Counted from the first letter of the stretch, positions 1-12,003 are shown. The stretch is DNA of 64,000 nucleotides from Xiphophorus maculatus (GCF_002775205.1 NC_036448.1:3250572-3314571); one strand, 5' to 3'. Numbers and translations are program-made. Notes: generated by a model not told the origin, from the sequence alone.

Positions 1-693
1 CTATAAAGGCAACAACTACAGTAGTGCTGGACAATAAACGTGTCACCTAAAAAAACATATCACGGTGTAAGCGTTTCAGATCAGTCCATGTCGATAAGTA
101 TTGACTAGATTTTTGATTTAAATATCGGAAAGGCAAGCAATCTGCTGACGTCCCATTTCACTTTTTTATTATTATTTTTAAAGAGTTATGAGGCATGGTG
201 ACCACACCTGAAACTGCTGCTGCGCAAGTTACTCAACAACTTGCTGCTAGGTAACTTAGAAACGAGTTAGTTAGTTCATAGCCTCAACTTTTCTTGGCTA
301 GCCCTGAGAGGTTGAGCGGCTAAAGCATTTCCTCTGCCTACATCCCCCAGGACGCTGGGAGGTTCTGGCCCTGAGTTCAGATCCATCATTTCTGGATCTG
401 AATTCTGTCCTATCTTGATCAAGTGTCTGTCGTGATATTGCTTTTCTGTCCAGCCCTTACAACAACCCAGCCAAAGCTAGAGTGAAGAGGCTTAGATCAC
501 AGTATATCTATGTGTTAGAACGGCCCAGTCATGTGGCTTGAGCTATTTTGCAAAGAAGAATGGACAAACATCCCAGTTTGTTATCATTTAGTACTTCCTG
601 CTACTGTACCACATACAATCCCATTTACAGGTTTACACCCCTATGAAAATAGCGTGTAAAAACTGAAGAATCTATTAGATGTAAATATAATAC
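1..693 (-). other. gk5 intron 1 (part)
   Basis: This stretch follows the gk5 exon donor on the minus strand. I see no exon-like reading frame on either strand and no recognisable repeat with clear ends. Confidence 0.5.
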
Positions 694-846
694 CTTGCTG
701 GTGCATGATCCTCTGATCCTCGCTTTCTTGTCATACACATGACATCTGATTGACGTTGTACCGACGTCCACCGACAGGATAAAGCTTTCCTTCGTTAAGC
801 CGTTTCTCCGACTGCCCATCATTGTAAACATCAGATGAGTTAACAA
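694..846 (-). CDS. gk5: gk5 first coding exon (putative glycerol kinase 5), partial
   Basis: This is the N-terminal exon of a FGGY-family carbohydrate kinase, GK5-type. The minus-strand reading contains the phosphate-1 loop region SVDVGTTSIRCHVYDKKARI, which matches the beginning of GK5 closely (DVG-T/S-S-IRCHVYD-AR). GK5 is a putative glycerol kinase; the family phosphorylates glycerol at the expense of ATP, and for GK5 a role in skin lipid metabolism has been described in mammals. The exon ends with an AAG codon at 696-694 followed by a consensus donor (gtatta). The first ATG is at 846, but in-frame ATGs at 831, 822 and 819 are equally possible starts; MMGSRRNG at 822 gives a leader length closest to the family. 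The rest of the gene must lie to the left of the window; I found no second exon in 1-693. Family call is firm, start codon uncertain. Confidence 0.8.
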
Positions 847-1468
847 AAAGAAAACCCTAATTAGGTGTGTCGAGTGTTTCTCAGAGGAATCCCGGGTCCT
901 CCATGGTCAGCTCCCACCGGCTCTGTTTTGAGCCTGGGCGGATGGTGGGACTGTAACTCGAACCCTGGACTTTGGTTTCTTTGAACTTCCAGTTCCAGTC
1001 CAACCTGCTCAGAAACAAACATAGTGCGGCAGATTACATTTCCGGGCAAACAAAGCTACAATCTGCTCTAATAACATACCGACATCCTGGAAAAAGCTAA
1101 CACGATTACGTATCCGGAGAGTCTCTACAGACTGGGTGGTGAATACATAGGGAAACTATTAGATTAGACTCAAGCTAAGGCTACATGGTTAGCTGTTAGA
1201 AATAGATATTTAAATGATTATTTGTTTAAAATGAGACTGTTATAAACCATTACATGCTACATGGATAGAGTTTACAACGTCGACGGTTGTCATTAAAGGA
1301 GGAATTCACAAACTGTTCAGTTGTAGTTTTCGCGTACGCACCTGAACAGCGCGCTCTCCCTGCCGGCATCCGTAGATTAGTGTAACACATGCGCAGTGTG
1401 TAGCATACGCTTAACTTGCATCTCTGACACGTGTGTTTTTCTGTCTACGCTTCCTGTTGGAGCATAAC
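847..1468. promoter_or_regulatory. Head-to-head promoter interval between gk5 and the nucleolin-like gene
   Basis: The two start codons are about 620 bp apart and divergent, so both 5' UTRs and both core promoters must fall here. The stretch 1330-1440 is locally CG-rich compared with its surroundings (tcgcgtacgc, acagcgcgct, catgcgcag) and is the likeliest start-site region for the nucleolin-like gene. CATGCGCAG at about 1388 resembles an NRF1-type half palindrome. A 62-codon minus-strand frame at 861-1049 was not taken as a gene. A shared bidirectional promoter is inference from spacing. Confidence 0.45.
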
Positions 1469-4400
1469 ATGGCAAAGAAACAAGTAAGAATTGTATTTAT
1501 GTTCATATTAACTGCTGCTGGCGGCGTTTGTAGACAACGTAAGTGAACCGTTGTAAGTAAATCGTCAAGCTAACAAGTTAGCTTGTTATTTAGCAGCTTA
1601 GCTTAACAAAACATGGAACTTCTGCGTGAAAGGACTATTTTAGATATTAGAATTTCGTAACAAGTTAAATGTATTTTTTAGTGGCGGTAACTTTATTAAC
1701 TCTATTATTACTACCGTTCTATTACTTATAGACCTGTACGGTTTTTAGTCACTTTCTGAGACTACAGCTACAGATGGACGTATATTTAAACGTGTTAGCA
1801 AAATATTAGGAAACTTGGAACAAATTGCCATGCAGATCTCTGTTGGTGACATGCCTTATATTATTCCAGATTTATATGCATACATTTAATTAATACTTTT
1901 GTGAAGCTTTTTGGCTTCCTCATTTTTCAAACTCTGAAACAAAAGGACAATATTGTTTTGTGGGATCCAGGAGATGTTGAAAAAATCCAACAGGGAAATA
2001 CATTTTTCTGAGGAAGCAGCAAAAAAAAAGAAGTAGTCAGACAATAAACCAAAACTTAGAAAACAGATGCAGTTAAGTTACAAATGTAAGATCTGATAAT
2101 TGTTAACAGGAGTTAAGCTGGAAAATATGTGTAGGTTCCTAACACTGACCTCTGGAGTGATGGCCTTTTTTAAGTGTTGAATATTTACCCCAAAATTTTA
2201 ATACGGTCCACTTTGTAGGAAAAATTAAGGATTATCTGATAGTTCAGAGTGCAGAGTAAAATGTCTACCCACCTTCAAGTCCAGAAGTTGGCAAAAATCA
2301 TTTTCTCAACTTTATAAGTCAAGTCATGAACATTCCCATCACTGGTCTGGAAATCCATCAAAATACACAGAATCCTGACATTGATTGTATTTTTTTATGC
2401 TTTTGGTGAGTGAACTTACCGCTTTCAAATGTTAGATTTAAAGACATCAATATGCACATTTAACAAACCCGATTTGACTGACAGCCAGCCAGCAATGCAG
2501 ACCCATAACTTTCTTGTTTTTTTGTTTTTGTTTTGTTTTTTCTTAGAATAAGAGACATAAAAAAAGCCAAAACCACAACATAAAGGAAGAGAACACACAC
2601 AATAATGGTAGGTTATTTTGTCTTAATGCTTTATATGAAGTATAATCTCGTCTTTATGATGATGATGATAATAAAAATCATTTCATTGCACCAGATTGGC
2701 AGCCAGAAGAGAACACAGAAGTGGAGATGCGACAGGAGGAGAGTGGAGACGAGCAAGGTACTGTGACTCATAACATGTAACTCTGAGAGGTATTACAAGC
2801 CGGCTCTGAGATATGTTTGTCACAGTACACACAATTCAATCTCGACACAATATCAAGAATAATGCTAATAGCTTTATTATAAGGACAAGTAGAATAGGGT
2901 TAATTTGTTTAAACACAAATAAGTTGATTAAGCACAAAATGGCAACATTTTTAGGGAAACGCCTACTGTACAGCAGCTTTTTGATAAGTCCAATAATTAA
3001 TGCAAAGTTCTTTTTTTTTTAAGATCTTCAGATGGACATCGAGGTAAAAAGAAACGTTCCCACGGTAACGGTGTCTTGGGAGAAGAAGGATGCAGAAGGA
3101 GAAGACGGCAAGACAGAGAGGACAGGTGCTGGTCAGGGTTGTCTCCATGGTGATGCTGTGAGCTCTTAATTCTGGTTCAGTTTTACTGATCAGAAGTTTG
3201 TGTCTGATTTAAAAATCTCTGGTTATAGAAAAGGTTTGACCTCCTGGTTTCTCCTCAGGAAATGATATAAAAACACACTGGGGCACCTTCCATGATGTAC
3301 TTTCTAGTGCATCATGACACAAGCATAACCATAGAGGAAGTGGGAGGGGCTTATGGTGCTTCACGTTTTATAGAGAAAGTTACTAATAACAGAAAAGAGT
3401 CAAAAGATTTGTTGCTAAAAAATCAATAAGTTGGCAACAATGCACTAGACCTCATCCCCACACTTAGCCACGCCCTCAGTGTTTCTTGGCTCCTCCCACT
3501 TTGGTGAAATTATTCCGAATTTGACTGGGGGAGGGGTTTTGCTTTCACAAGGGGGGTTAGTTACACTTTAATCAGCTTCTGTGCTTTGTCATTTTAAAAA
3601 CTCTACACAGGTACTTAAAAAAAGCTAACGTTGAATTTCTTCTGTCAGTAACAGAGTTCTCCCTGAAGAGTGTTGCTGTCCGTAAAACGTAGCAGCGCTT
3701 GTGTAGGATGAATTTAGTTTCTAGTGAATGATTTCAGTTCTGAGCTAAAGGCCAGTCCTGGTGAAATCCTTTGATTCTTGTTACTGGGGGTTTAGAATAG
3801 TGAAATAACTAGAGGAATCATAGCTCAGTAATGAATTAATGTGGTTAATGGTTTGTTTATTTTTCTAAAGATATGTTTTATTTCTTAGGCTGAGACCGTT
3901 TCTGTTTTAACAGCTGTCATTGGAGAATAAAGTTTTCTTTAATGTGTTGGTTGCTGATTGTCTGAATTTGTGTCTTACAGTAAATAGAAAACGGAAAGCA
4001 GACGCTGCCTCCAATTCTTCCCCGTCAAAGAAAACCAAACCGACCAACGACGGTATGAACTCATTCTGTGGTGGACACCCAAACGCCAGCTTCTTTCAGT
4101 AAACAGCGTTTCACACGTTTTCCTCCGTTGCAGGTCTTTGTCTTTATGTTGGCAACCTGAACTTCACCAAAACATCGGAGGAAATCAGAAGCTCTCTGGC
4201 GAAGTGCTTCATGGCGCAAAGTCTGCTGTTTCAGGACATCCGGTTGGGACAGTCCAAGTGAGTTTGTTTAGATGTTCACGGTTGAGGTTTTTTTTTGTTA
4301 TTGGAGCTGCTGATGTATGAAACGGTTAATAAAACGAACAAGTTTCTGTTCCTGTAGGAGGCATGCGTTTGTAGATATGGCCTCAGATATGGACCTGAAG

Positions 4401-7400
4401 AAAGCTTTGGCCCTGAATGGAGAGGAAATCCTCGATAAGCCCATGCAGATGGCGAAAGCCAAAGTTAAAAGCAACGACCAGGGCAAGTCGAAAACGCCAC
4501 CTGTGGATAAGAAAGGTAAAGCTGTACAGCAGACCCCAGATATTCTAGGGGGTGAGTGTCTACAGCTCAAGACACCCTCTAAAACACTTATCACTGCCTA
4601 TTTGCAAACGCCAGCCAATGCTGTGTCAGGTAGCATTGTGCCTAAATATTTCAGCTTCCCAAGCTGCATTTTCTTTAAATATTTTAGATATTCTCTAAGG
4701 AGAAATTCGGAGTTCTGTTCCACAGAAAAATTGACTAATAGTCAGTTTTGCACCGTATGTACTGACCTGTAGAAGTGATATCAGAATCTGTTCTAAGAAC
4801 ACTGAAACTCACGCCCAGGAAAATATATTTTGTATTTGTTTTGTTTTGTCAGTGAAAGACAAGCGGTGCTTGTTTCTGAAGAACGTCCCATACGACGCAA
4901 CCGAAGAAGACATCCGAAAGGTTTTCCGCAAAGCCATCTCTGTTCGCTTTGCTGGCGGAGCCAAAAGTCCGACTCATGGGTGAGAGTTTGGACTTTTTAT
5001 TGTTTCTCCCTGCTACAGTTGAAACCAAAAGGTTGTTTTGTTTACTAAATGTTACAGTAATAGAATACAGTTGTGATAATAAAAATGATAATTAGGTCTT
5101 TCTTTTTTAGGTAGCTGTGTAGCTGTGGCTGCATGAGAGCATTTATAACGCCATAAACACAAATATTGTTCTTGGCTTTTTGAGGACACCACTTAACTAA
5201 AGAAGTGTGATCTGTATCACTAAACTCCATACAATAACTATATTAATATTTATTGACACTGTCATGGAACAAAAACTTTTGAAAATAGTAAAGCAACAGT
5301 TCCTATAATACCGTCAGTTTTGGTTTCTTAACACCTTTTATTCGAATTTATCAAAACAATAATTAGTCAAAACAGTGATAAAAGCCCAGCTCTGCAGGTA
5401 ACACACTGCAAAGAAGTGATAAAATTGAAAAACAAATCAAGATAAATGGAATAAAAGAACATCTAAAGCAGTAGTGCAAATGTTTTTTAGTTGCCTGATG
5501 TTTTTTTAGGCTTTCAGTTCAATGGGAATGTGACCAAATACAGAGGAAATGTATGTAAACATCTGATTTCAAGGATATTGTTGAATAAATCTTTGACTAC
5601 TTCTTTCTGTTATTATTGTGGCAATTAGCAAAAAGAAATCGTTCTTGTAATTCTAATTCTCAAACAGGTTTTTGATCTGATTTAACTTCAGACAGTAGCT
5701 GCATTTCCATACAAATGTATGCAAAACTATGTCAATATCTTGCTAATGTTAGACAAAACACAATTTTACAGTCGCGGTGTTTCCATTAAATAAGTAACAA
5801 AATTAAAATCCCATGTGATGACCCACTTTGTGCACCATCATCCTCCAACCGCTTCCTGTCGTCATCTTCTTCGTGGTTTCCACCAGTAGTAACATCCGGT
5901 TGTTGATCATGCGATGCCAAAAAATTTTTTTCCATTACAGTTTTGTGAAATAAACCAGTTTTGATCCAGCAACAACCCATCCTCCAGCCCCCCACATCGT
6001 TCTAGCATCAAAACCTTTTATTAAAAACCAAGATTCTTTTTTAATTAGTGTTTCTATTAAGCAAATATATTTTAGAAATGTCAAATTATGTAGTGGTCAA
6101 TGGAAACGCAGATAGTGAGGGGAATAAAGCATCATCCGTCTTTTTATCGATGTTTTATGAGGAAAGCATTTCTCACAGATTTCTCATCTAATGGACTTTT
6201 TTTTTACAGCATTGCCTTTGTGGAGTTTAAAAACAAAGCCATTGCTGAGGAAATGCTTAAGAAAAAACAAAAAGCTCAGATTAAAGGCCGGGACCTGATC
6301 GTGGATCGTGTACAACAAAGAGCGGCCGCTAAATCCAAAACCAGCGGTAAAAAAACGAAGGGTAAGAAGACCTCATCATCAAAGAAAGTCTGTTAGCCGC
6401 CTGACATTTTTAAAAATGATTAAAGAAATCCTCTTAATTCTAACAGCTGCAGCTCCTCCAAATAACATCTTATTCGTAAGCCGTCTGCCTGGAAAAGCAA
6501 AAGAAAGCCACCTGAAGTCCGCCTTTAAAAAAGCTGTTGGTGTGAGGATTCTCACACGGCCAGGAGTCACTGCAGGGAAAGACGAAAGAAAACGGTAACC
6601 CAACGATTTCTCTACTCTTTATGGAACGGATTCCCGTCAGGACCCTCACCAAGCATTTGCGATTCTCTGCAGGTTTGCCTTTGTCGAGTTTGCAACCGTG
6701 GCCAACGCTGAAAAAGCGCTGCAGTGGTCCAAAACTGTCAAGATCTGCAACCAAAAGGTCAAAGTTGAAAGGAGTCGCAGCGGTGTGGAGCCTCAGAAAG
6801 CTGAAGGTACTTTAAAGATTTCTTCATCAGTTGAATGTGCCACGCTCTCCAGAAGCGAATAATTGAGCGGTTTCGTGTTTAGGTCAGCTGAAAACCCTGT
6901 TTGTTGCCGGTCTGGCTGAGACGACGACCGCAGAAACTCTCCAGAGCGCTTTTGACGGAGCCGTCAGCGCAAGAGTCGCCATTGATAAGAACACCGGAGC
7001 TTCAAAACGGTTGGTGTCACGTGATTTTATCAGTGGATCATGTTAGCTTTTTATTAAAAAAAAAAAAAACCCGTCTTTTTCTGATTACTCTGCTTTTTGC
7101 TATTTTACTATTTTTCCTCCAGGTTTGGATTTGTGGAATTTGACAGTGAGGAAAACTGTAAAGCTGCCAAAGACAGCATGGAGGACTGTGAGATCGACGG
7201 CAGCGGGGTCACTGTAATTTATGCCGCACCAAAGGGTGAAAGTTCATCTGAGCCTGCTGGGGGGGCGTCGCCTGGCACACACAGCAGGAAACACAAAGGT
7301 ATACGGGACGGCATCACTGTGAACCCAACAAAGAAGGGCTGGAACTAAACGTTGTTTTACTAATCGATTTATTCTGGTAATTTTATTGGCTAAAATGCAA

Positions 7401-7857
7401 CAACAGCGTTCCTTCAGTGATCATTTGTGACAAAGGAATCATCTGCAGTCAAACAAACCCTTCCAACATCAACATGTGAAAAGCTCAGGCTTTTCTCCTG
7501 GATTGATCTTTTGATTCATTCTTCGGTTAACAGATTAATAATTGGACAGCAAAAGGTTCTTCATACGAATTTTTGTTTTTACAGAATTTCAACCTAATAC
7601 TATGCAATGATCTTTATATTGGACAAAAAATTTTGTCCAATTGTATTTTTGAGCTGAACCCAAGCTTCTTTATCAGTTCAGCAAAGAAACTGTTTGGCCT
7701 CATTTTATTAAGAGACCAAACAAAGTGTAAAAAAAAATCATTTTTTTTATAAATATGTTCTTTAAAGAAGAAGATGATTTGCTTGTCTTTTTTGTGTGTT
7801 TTTTTTTAGGTAAATGATGTGGATCTGGAATTCGCCACCAAGCTGCTGAAGAAGTGA
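1469..7857 (+). CDS. ncl: Nucleolin-like protein, four RRMs, no acidic or RGG domain
   Basis: This is a nucleolin-family RNA-binding protein, expected in the nucleolus on rRNA precursors. Coding exons joined by phase: 1469-1483, 2547-2607, 2695-2757, 3024-3125, 3981-4052, 4134-4257, 4358-4515, 4853-4979, 6210-6361, 6447-6594, 6673-6806, 6883-7009, 7123-7318, 7810-7857 (508 aa). The start gives MAKKQ; residues 1-104 are basic/polar with a nuclear-signal-like RKRK-(x)n-KKTK cluster. RRM1 (about 107-185, LYVGNL), RRM2 (199-278, LFLKNV, GIAFVEF), RRM3 (295-372, LFVSRL, RFAFVEF) and RRM4 (388-470, LFVAGL, RFGFVEF) follow nucleolin in order and spacing; RRM4 is closest to canonical nucleolin. The long Asp/Glu blocks and the Gly-Arg-Gly tail are absent. 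The C-terminus is uncertain. Reading on without splicing stops at 7348 (502 aa). Splicing at gtatac (7299) gives about 488 aa. The form listed uses gtgaac at 7319 and ends VNDVDLEFATKLLKK. No intronic snoRNA was recognised. Confidence 0.82.
5040..5300. repeat. Interspersed repeat shared with 33915-34260
   Basis: This AT-rich intronic stretch shares the order of motifs ATTGTGATAAT, TTTTAGGTAnC-TGTAGCTGTG, CACAAATA, and GTATCACTAA with an intron of atp13a3 at 33915-34260. Neither copy has ends I can define. It is probably a degraded MITE. Confidence 0.4.
5699..6111. mobile_element. MITE with CTGCGTTTCCATTGAC-type ends (copy 1)
   Basis: This element sits in the intron before the RRM2 C-terminal half of the nucleolin-like gene. 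It begins CTGCATTTCCAT and ends ATGGAAACGCAG, imperfect inverted repeats. Its interior (ccatcatcctccaacc, cttcctgt, ggtttcc, aacatc-ggttg) aligns along its length with 46445-46888. Two dispersed copies with the same ends mark it as a non-autonomous DNA transposon. Confidence 0.6.
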
Positions 7858-8029
7858 AAACTACAATTTAACTTCTGGAAGACTTTTCTGCTGATGTTTC
7901 TTTGTTTCAGTTTGTAACACCTTTAAGCTTCTTTCAGTACAACTGTAACATATTTTTAAACAGATCTTGTTATTAGAAGTCACGTTTTGGATTGTGAAAC
8001 ATTCACTGTTCATTTATTAAAAGTTTGCC

Positions 8030-8035
8030 AATAAA
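8030..8035 (+). terminator. Poly(A) signal of the nucleolin-like gene
   Basis: AATAAA lies about 170 bp after the last-exon stop and is followed by a T/GT-rich stretch. This supports 7810-8050 being a true terminal exon and so favours a spliced C-terminus over the 7348 stop. Confidence 0.6.
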
Positions 8036-8229
8036 AACATTGTCAGATGATAAAGTTTTCTACTGTTGATAAATTATTTAAAACCCAACCTGGTGTTTTT
8101 GGTGTTTGTTAAATATTAAAAAGTCCAGCATGTAGATAAAGTCTCCTAACAGAGCATTGACCTTCATGTCCTTTTGACTATTTAAGTGCAAATAATTGAT
8201 TATTTTCTAATACATTTGATAGCTTCTAG

Positions 8230-8590
8230 GATATTCATGAATAGAAGCTCAATGCTGTTTCTCCATGTTTGGTTCTGGTTCTGGAGATGCAGAGCAGAAC
8301 CAGAAGACCTGAGAGGTTCTGGAAGGTTGAACAACAACAGCAGATCTTTAATGTGTTGTGCTAAACCGTTGAGTGATTTATAAACTAGCAATATTTTAAA
8401 GTGTAATTACTCTAGAACTGGGTGATGTTCTCTATCTTCCTGGTTTCAAGTTTTAGCTGCAGCTGCCTGATTATTTATTTATTTATTAGGCAGACCTGTG
8501 AAGACTGCTGCAGTAATCAATGTGACCAAAGATACATGCATCTTAAGACCAATTCTGCAGACTTTTTAAGTATTTGGCAGAAAGAGTCAG
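8230..8590. mobile_element. Non-LTR retrotransposon (L2/CR1-like) relic
   Basis: On the minus strand, 8391-8300 reads LVYKSLNGLAQHIKDLL followed by PEPLRSS, a decayed form of the conserved end of L2/CR1-type reverse-transcriptase polyproteins. The adjoining 8400-8590 (cagctgcctga, aggcagacctgtgaagac, gcagtaatcaatgtgacc) resembles a common teleost LINE-associated repeat. No ends or target duplications are visible. Confidence 0.5.
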
Positions 8591-9260
8591 AGACACAAGA
8601 AAAACATACAATCATGCAAATCAAGGTCGTTTTAATGTGTCATGTGATTAATTGATTTATTGCGACAGGCTTATGCATGAGGCTGAATGGCCCTAATGTA
8701 GAACCGTCTACAGGTGCTGATATTGGAGAGGCCCAGTGTTGGAGCCAATGACTGCATCAGTGCAGCTACCCCTGCTCCATGCTGCACCATGTTGGAAAGA
8801 GAAGACAGCATTTTAGGTGGATTAAACAATGCTACCCCCATGCATAAATAAAATGTGACCCCCAATCAAAGTGGTTTCGTCTAATGTCCATACAAGGAAT
8901 CTCCTGTCTGATTATCATTCAGTAGTTCACTGATGGGCATCATAGATGTGGCGATGTTTCTGTGGCGCCAAAGAATGAAAGCTACACTTATAACACCTTA
9001 GAATGACATATATCAAGATAATAATTCAACATTAATATTAAAATATGAACATATGTTATAATTATATATTTTAATATATTTTTTTGCCTTGTAAGAGTGA
9101 TTTGAACTGAGCTATGTGCTACAACACAAGGTGCCCTGCATGAATTTTTTACTATTTAGCTGGTGCAATGTGCAACTTCTGTAGTCCAATTTCTCTCACG
9201 CACCAGCGCGTGGATCCGTCATTGATCCTTCGTCAATGAAATCATGGAAACGACGTCGGC
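8591..9260. other. Intergenic, nothing recognised
   Basis: This is AT-rich sequence without an exon-like frame. The last 80 bases before the TATA box at 9265 become CG-richer (caccagcgcg, gacgtcgg), as expected for a core promoter upstream region. Confidence 0.4.
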
Positions 9261-9264
9261 AACC

Positions 9265-9272
9265 CTATAAAT
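9265..9272 (+). promoter_or_regulatory. TATA box of the unrecognised two-exon gene
   Basis: CTATAAAT stands about 150 bp upstream of the first start codon, downstream of a CG-containing stretch. With a start site about 30 bp downstream, the 5' UTR would be roughly 120 nt and contains a direct repeat of CTTGCTGAAGAAG at about 9372-9400. Confidence 0.55.
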
Positions 9273-9417
9273 GACGCTGACCTTCTGAAATCTTTCCCTT
9301 TGCTACGGGACTTCTGAAGGAGCATAACGCCTCGGAAGGTTTGAACCCATTGAGAAGTCTGCATTGCGAAACTTGCTGAAGAAGAACTTGCTGAAGAAGC
9401 CCCAAAACCCGCGAAAG

Positions 9418-12003
9418 ATGGATCCTGGCCAGGAGAAGAATCAGCAGGGTGACCAGCTGGAAGGTTAATATCATTCTTCTACTATTTTTAATAAACAAAA
9501 ACAAGTTATTACTAAAATAATAATGAATTGTTTAGTTTATTTTGTGTTTGTGTGCGTGTTTTTCTAAGAAATACTGCCTGCTATACAAAAAAAGACAAGT
9601 AGCATTCTTGCTAGCATAGATCTTTCTTAATTAATGAGCCTTTTTCTTGACTTAATTTCCAGGAAATGTCAGGAATGTTAAACTGTAGAGTAGTGTTTTA
9701 AGAAATATATGCATTTTAGCTAATTAATGTCGTCGTAGTTGAATTAATGTCAAATTCTTGAAAACATTGCTTGGTCTTGACAGTTATTTTTTGAAAAATG
9801 CTCTGATAAACACTCAGTTTCCATGGATACGCTAAATATAGTACATTAGCTATTTAATGTTACTTAAAAATCATTTAACAACATGTATTTTATATATAAT
9901 GGGCACAATATAATGGGCATTTTAACACTGGATATGGATTTCTAAACCAGATAAACAGTTTTATTTTTGTAGGAGCCCCTTTTTACTGGATACTTGTGTC
10001 GACCTGTTTATTTAGATCCCCAGTCTTTAGAGTCTGACTTTTACAGATGTACATTTCTGCTGTTAATGGAGTATATAAATACATATGCTCCTGTCCGTAC
10101 AGGAGCATATGTATTTATTCATACTGTAGGTTTTACTGATGGGGTGTCAGAGTAGCTGTGGTTGTGATTCTGAAAATTTGTGGCGCTCGGGGGAATTAAA
10201 TTTAATTAACTGCAGTTAACGTTTTAGTAATTTAAAAATGCTAATGGAAACATATTAATTATTTTTTCAATTCTCTTATAGTGTTAAAGTTATGTAAGCA
10301 GTAATTTAAGTTGAATAGTAATGAATGGCTCATGTATCTTGTTTTGGCTATTAAGTTAAAGCTTACCTGTTCAGCAGCATCAAAGATTTGTGAGAGTTAT
10401 AGAAGGGTAAACTGAGTAACTTGTTGCAGTATTTTATTTTATTCACACTAATAGTACAATGTAAGATTAAAGGTATTTTATTAGCTATTAAAAAGTCCTC
10501 AACACAGCACATACTTCGTTAATTTATATTTAGACATTCTCTAACCTGGGTATTTTTTTATTTCAGTGTTCTCTTTAAACATTGCTTTGGATTTTTGTGA
10601 AGGTCTTGATACTGAACTATAGTTTTTTCTTGTTTTCCTTCACAGCTCATAGTGTAGCGCTTCCAGCAGATGGATCCCCAACGTTGGAGAAACATCTAGA
10701 CGATGGTAAGGATCTTGGTAAGGTGTGGTCACATGTTTTCCCGGAAACCATGTCAGGCAACATGGTTTCTGGAGATCATGGAGAGGAGTCGCAGTGTAGT
10801 TCACCTCCTCTGTCTGTTGACTGTACTACCAGCTCCAGTAGTAGCTCCAGTCAAGATGACTGGGCTACCAGTTTCAGTGGTAGCTGTATTAGCAGCACCA
10901 GTGGTAGCTCTACTACCATCTTCAGTGAAGATGAGGTAGGTAGTGAGTGGACTAGCAGTTACGGTAGTATCAGTACTACCAGCTGTAGTCCAACAGTGGA
11001 CCGTCCTTACGCTGAGCTCGAGATGGCTCAGACCTCACTTGAATCCACACGTGGACTTGACAAGCGGGAAGAGCCCCTTTTGAGTTCAGCTGACTACAGA
11101 CTTTTTGGTATCTCACAATGTCATCAGGTAGGATTGGTAGGGAATGTGGCTCGTGTGACATCTGTGACCGGCGTAAGCAGAAAGAGGACAAAGGGCAGTG
11201 ACTCTGAAGAGGAGCCCCCTGCCAAGAAGACTAGGGACACTGTTGCGAAAGAGGAGCTCTCCTCCAAGAGGACCAGGAAGAGTGATTATGCTGAAGAGGA
11301 GCACTCTGCCAAAAGCACCAGGTATAATCAAACTAGAGAGGAGCTCCCGTCCAAGAGGACCAGGGACAGTGGTGCTGAAGAGGAGATCCCTGCCAAGAGG
11401 TCCAGGAACAGCGATGATGAAGAGGAACCTGTTCTCAGTCCTTCCACAAATACGTTGTGTGAGGATCCCCTTCTGTCATCCCCTGTTATCAGTCCCTCAC
11501 AAGGGTCGGTGCAAGAGGATTCTTTTCAGTCATCCCCTGTCTCCAGTCCTTTGCCCATGACATTCTGGGTGGATCCCATTTTTTCACCCTTCAGTCTTTC
11601 ACCTCAGAGTGCATGTGAGGATCCAATTCTGTCCTCCCCTGTCTTCAGTCCCTCACCAAGAATGCCATGTGAAGGTCCCATTGTGTCAGTTCATGCCATC
11701 AGTCCCCCAATCAGTGAAGATCCTATTTTGTCATCCCCTGTCCTCAGTCGTCCACGAAGGACAGCGTGTGAAGATCCCATTGTGTCTTCCCCTGTCGTTA
11801 GTTCTTCACCATCACCATACTGCAAAATTCCAAGTTTGTCATTCCCTTGCATATGTGTCTGGATGAAGTCTCAGATGGACAAAGAAGAGGAACCAATACC
11901 TTCAACATCTGGGATTGGATCTGACAGAACTGGAGAAAGAGTGAGTTCCAGACAAGTGTGGATTAGACCTCACTACGACTTGTCAAGTGATGACTCTGAT
12001 TAG
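9418..12003 (+). CDS. Unrecognised two-exon gene: Ser-rich protein with two tandem-repeat modules
   Basis: I do not recognise this protein. Exon 1 is 9418-9463 (MDPGQEKNQQGDQLE, phase 1, donor gttaat); exon 2 is 10646-12003 after ttccttcacag; together they encode 467 aa ending at TAG. There is no signal peptide or membrane segment. Order of parts: residues 67-134 Ser/Thr-rich with a six-plus Ser run and SEDE-type acidic patches; residues 193-277 four to five imperfect 14-15-residue units of the form EE-x-x-(A/S)K(R/K)(T/S)R-x-S-D, alternating acidic and Lys/Arg clusters (NLS-like); residues 288-412 about seven 15-19-residue units of the form (C)EDPI-LSSPV-SPS; a short acidic end DLSSDDSD. Many SP and acidic-Ser sites suggest a heavily phosphorylated, disordered, possibly nuclear protein. 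A start at 10582 would lie inside the intron and upstream of the acceptor, so it was not used. Function unknown. Confidence 0.72.
10077..10116. repeat. Perfect 18-bp hairpin in the intron of the unrecognised gene
   Basis: Arm 10077-10094 (AAATACATATGCTCCTGT) is exactly complementary to 10099-10116, with a 4-base loop CCGT. No terminal repeats of a known element flank it. Confidence 0.9.

Noticed and set aside
861..1049. 62-codon minus-strand frame between gk5 and the nucleolin-like gene
   Set aside because: No family resemblance, no splice context linking it to gk5, and it sits in the presumed promoter interval.
6807..6882. snoRNA in a nucleolin-type intron
   Set aside because: Mammalian nucleolin introns host snoRNAs, but these introns are 76-113 nt and show no C/D or H/ACA box arrangement.
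10582..10645. Upstream start giving a 473-residue protein with a hydrophobic, signal-like N-terminus
   Set aside because: The segment lies in an intron: it ends in a strong polypyrimidine-CAG acceptor at 10645, and the exon at 9418-9463 behind a TATA box joins in phase.
11198..11866. Two overlapping plus-strand frames with Arg/Pro-rich repeats
   Set aside because: They are alternative frames of the repeat modules of the unrecognised gene; periodic DNA keeps several frames open.
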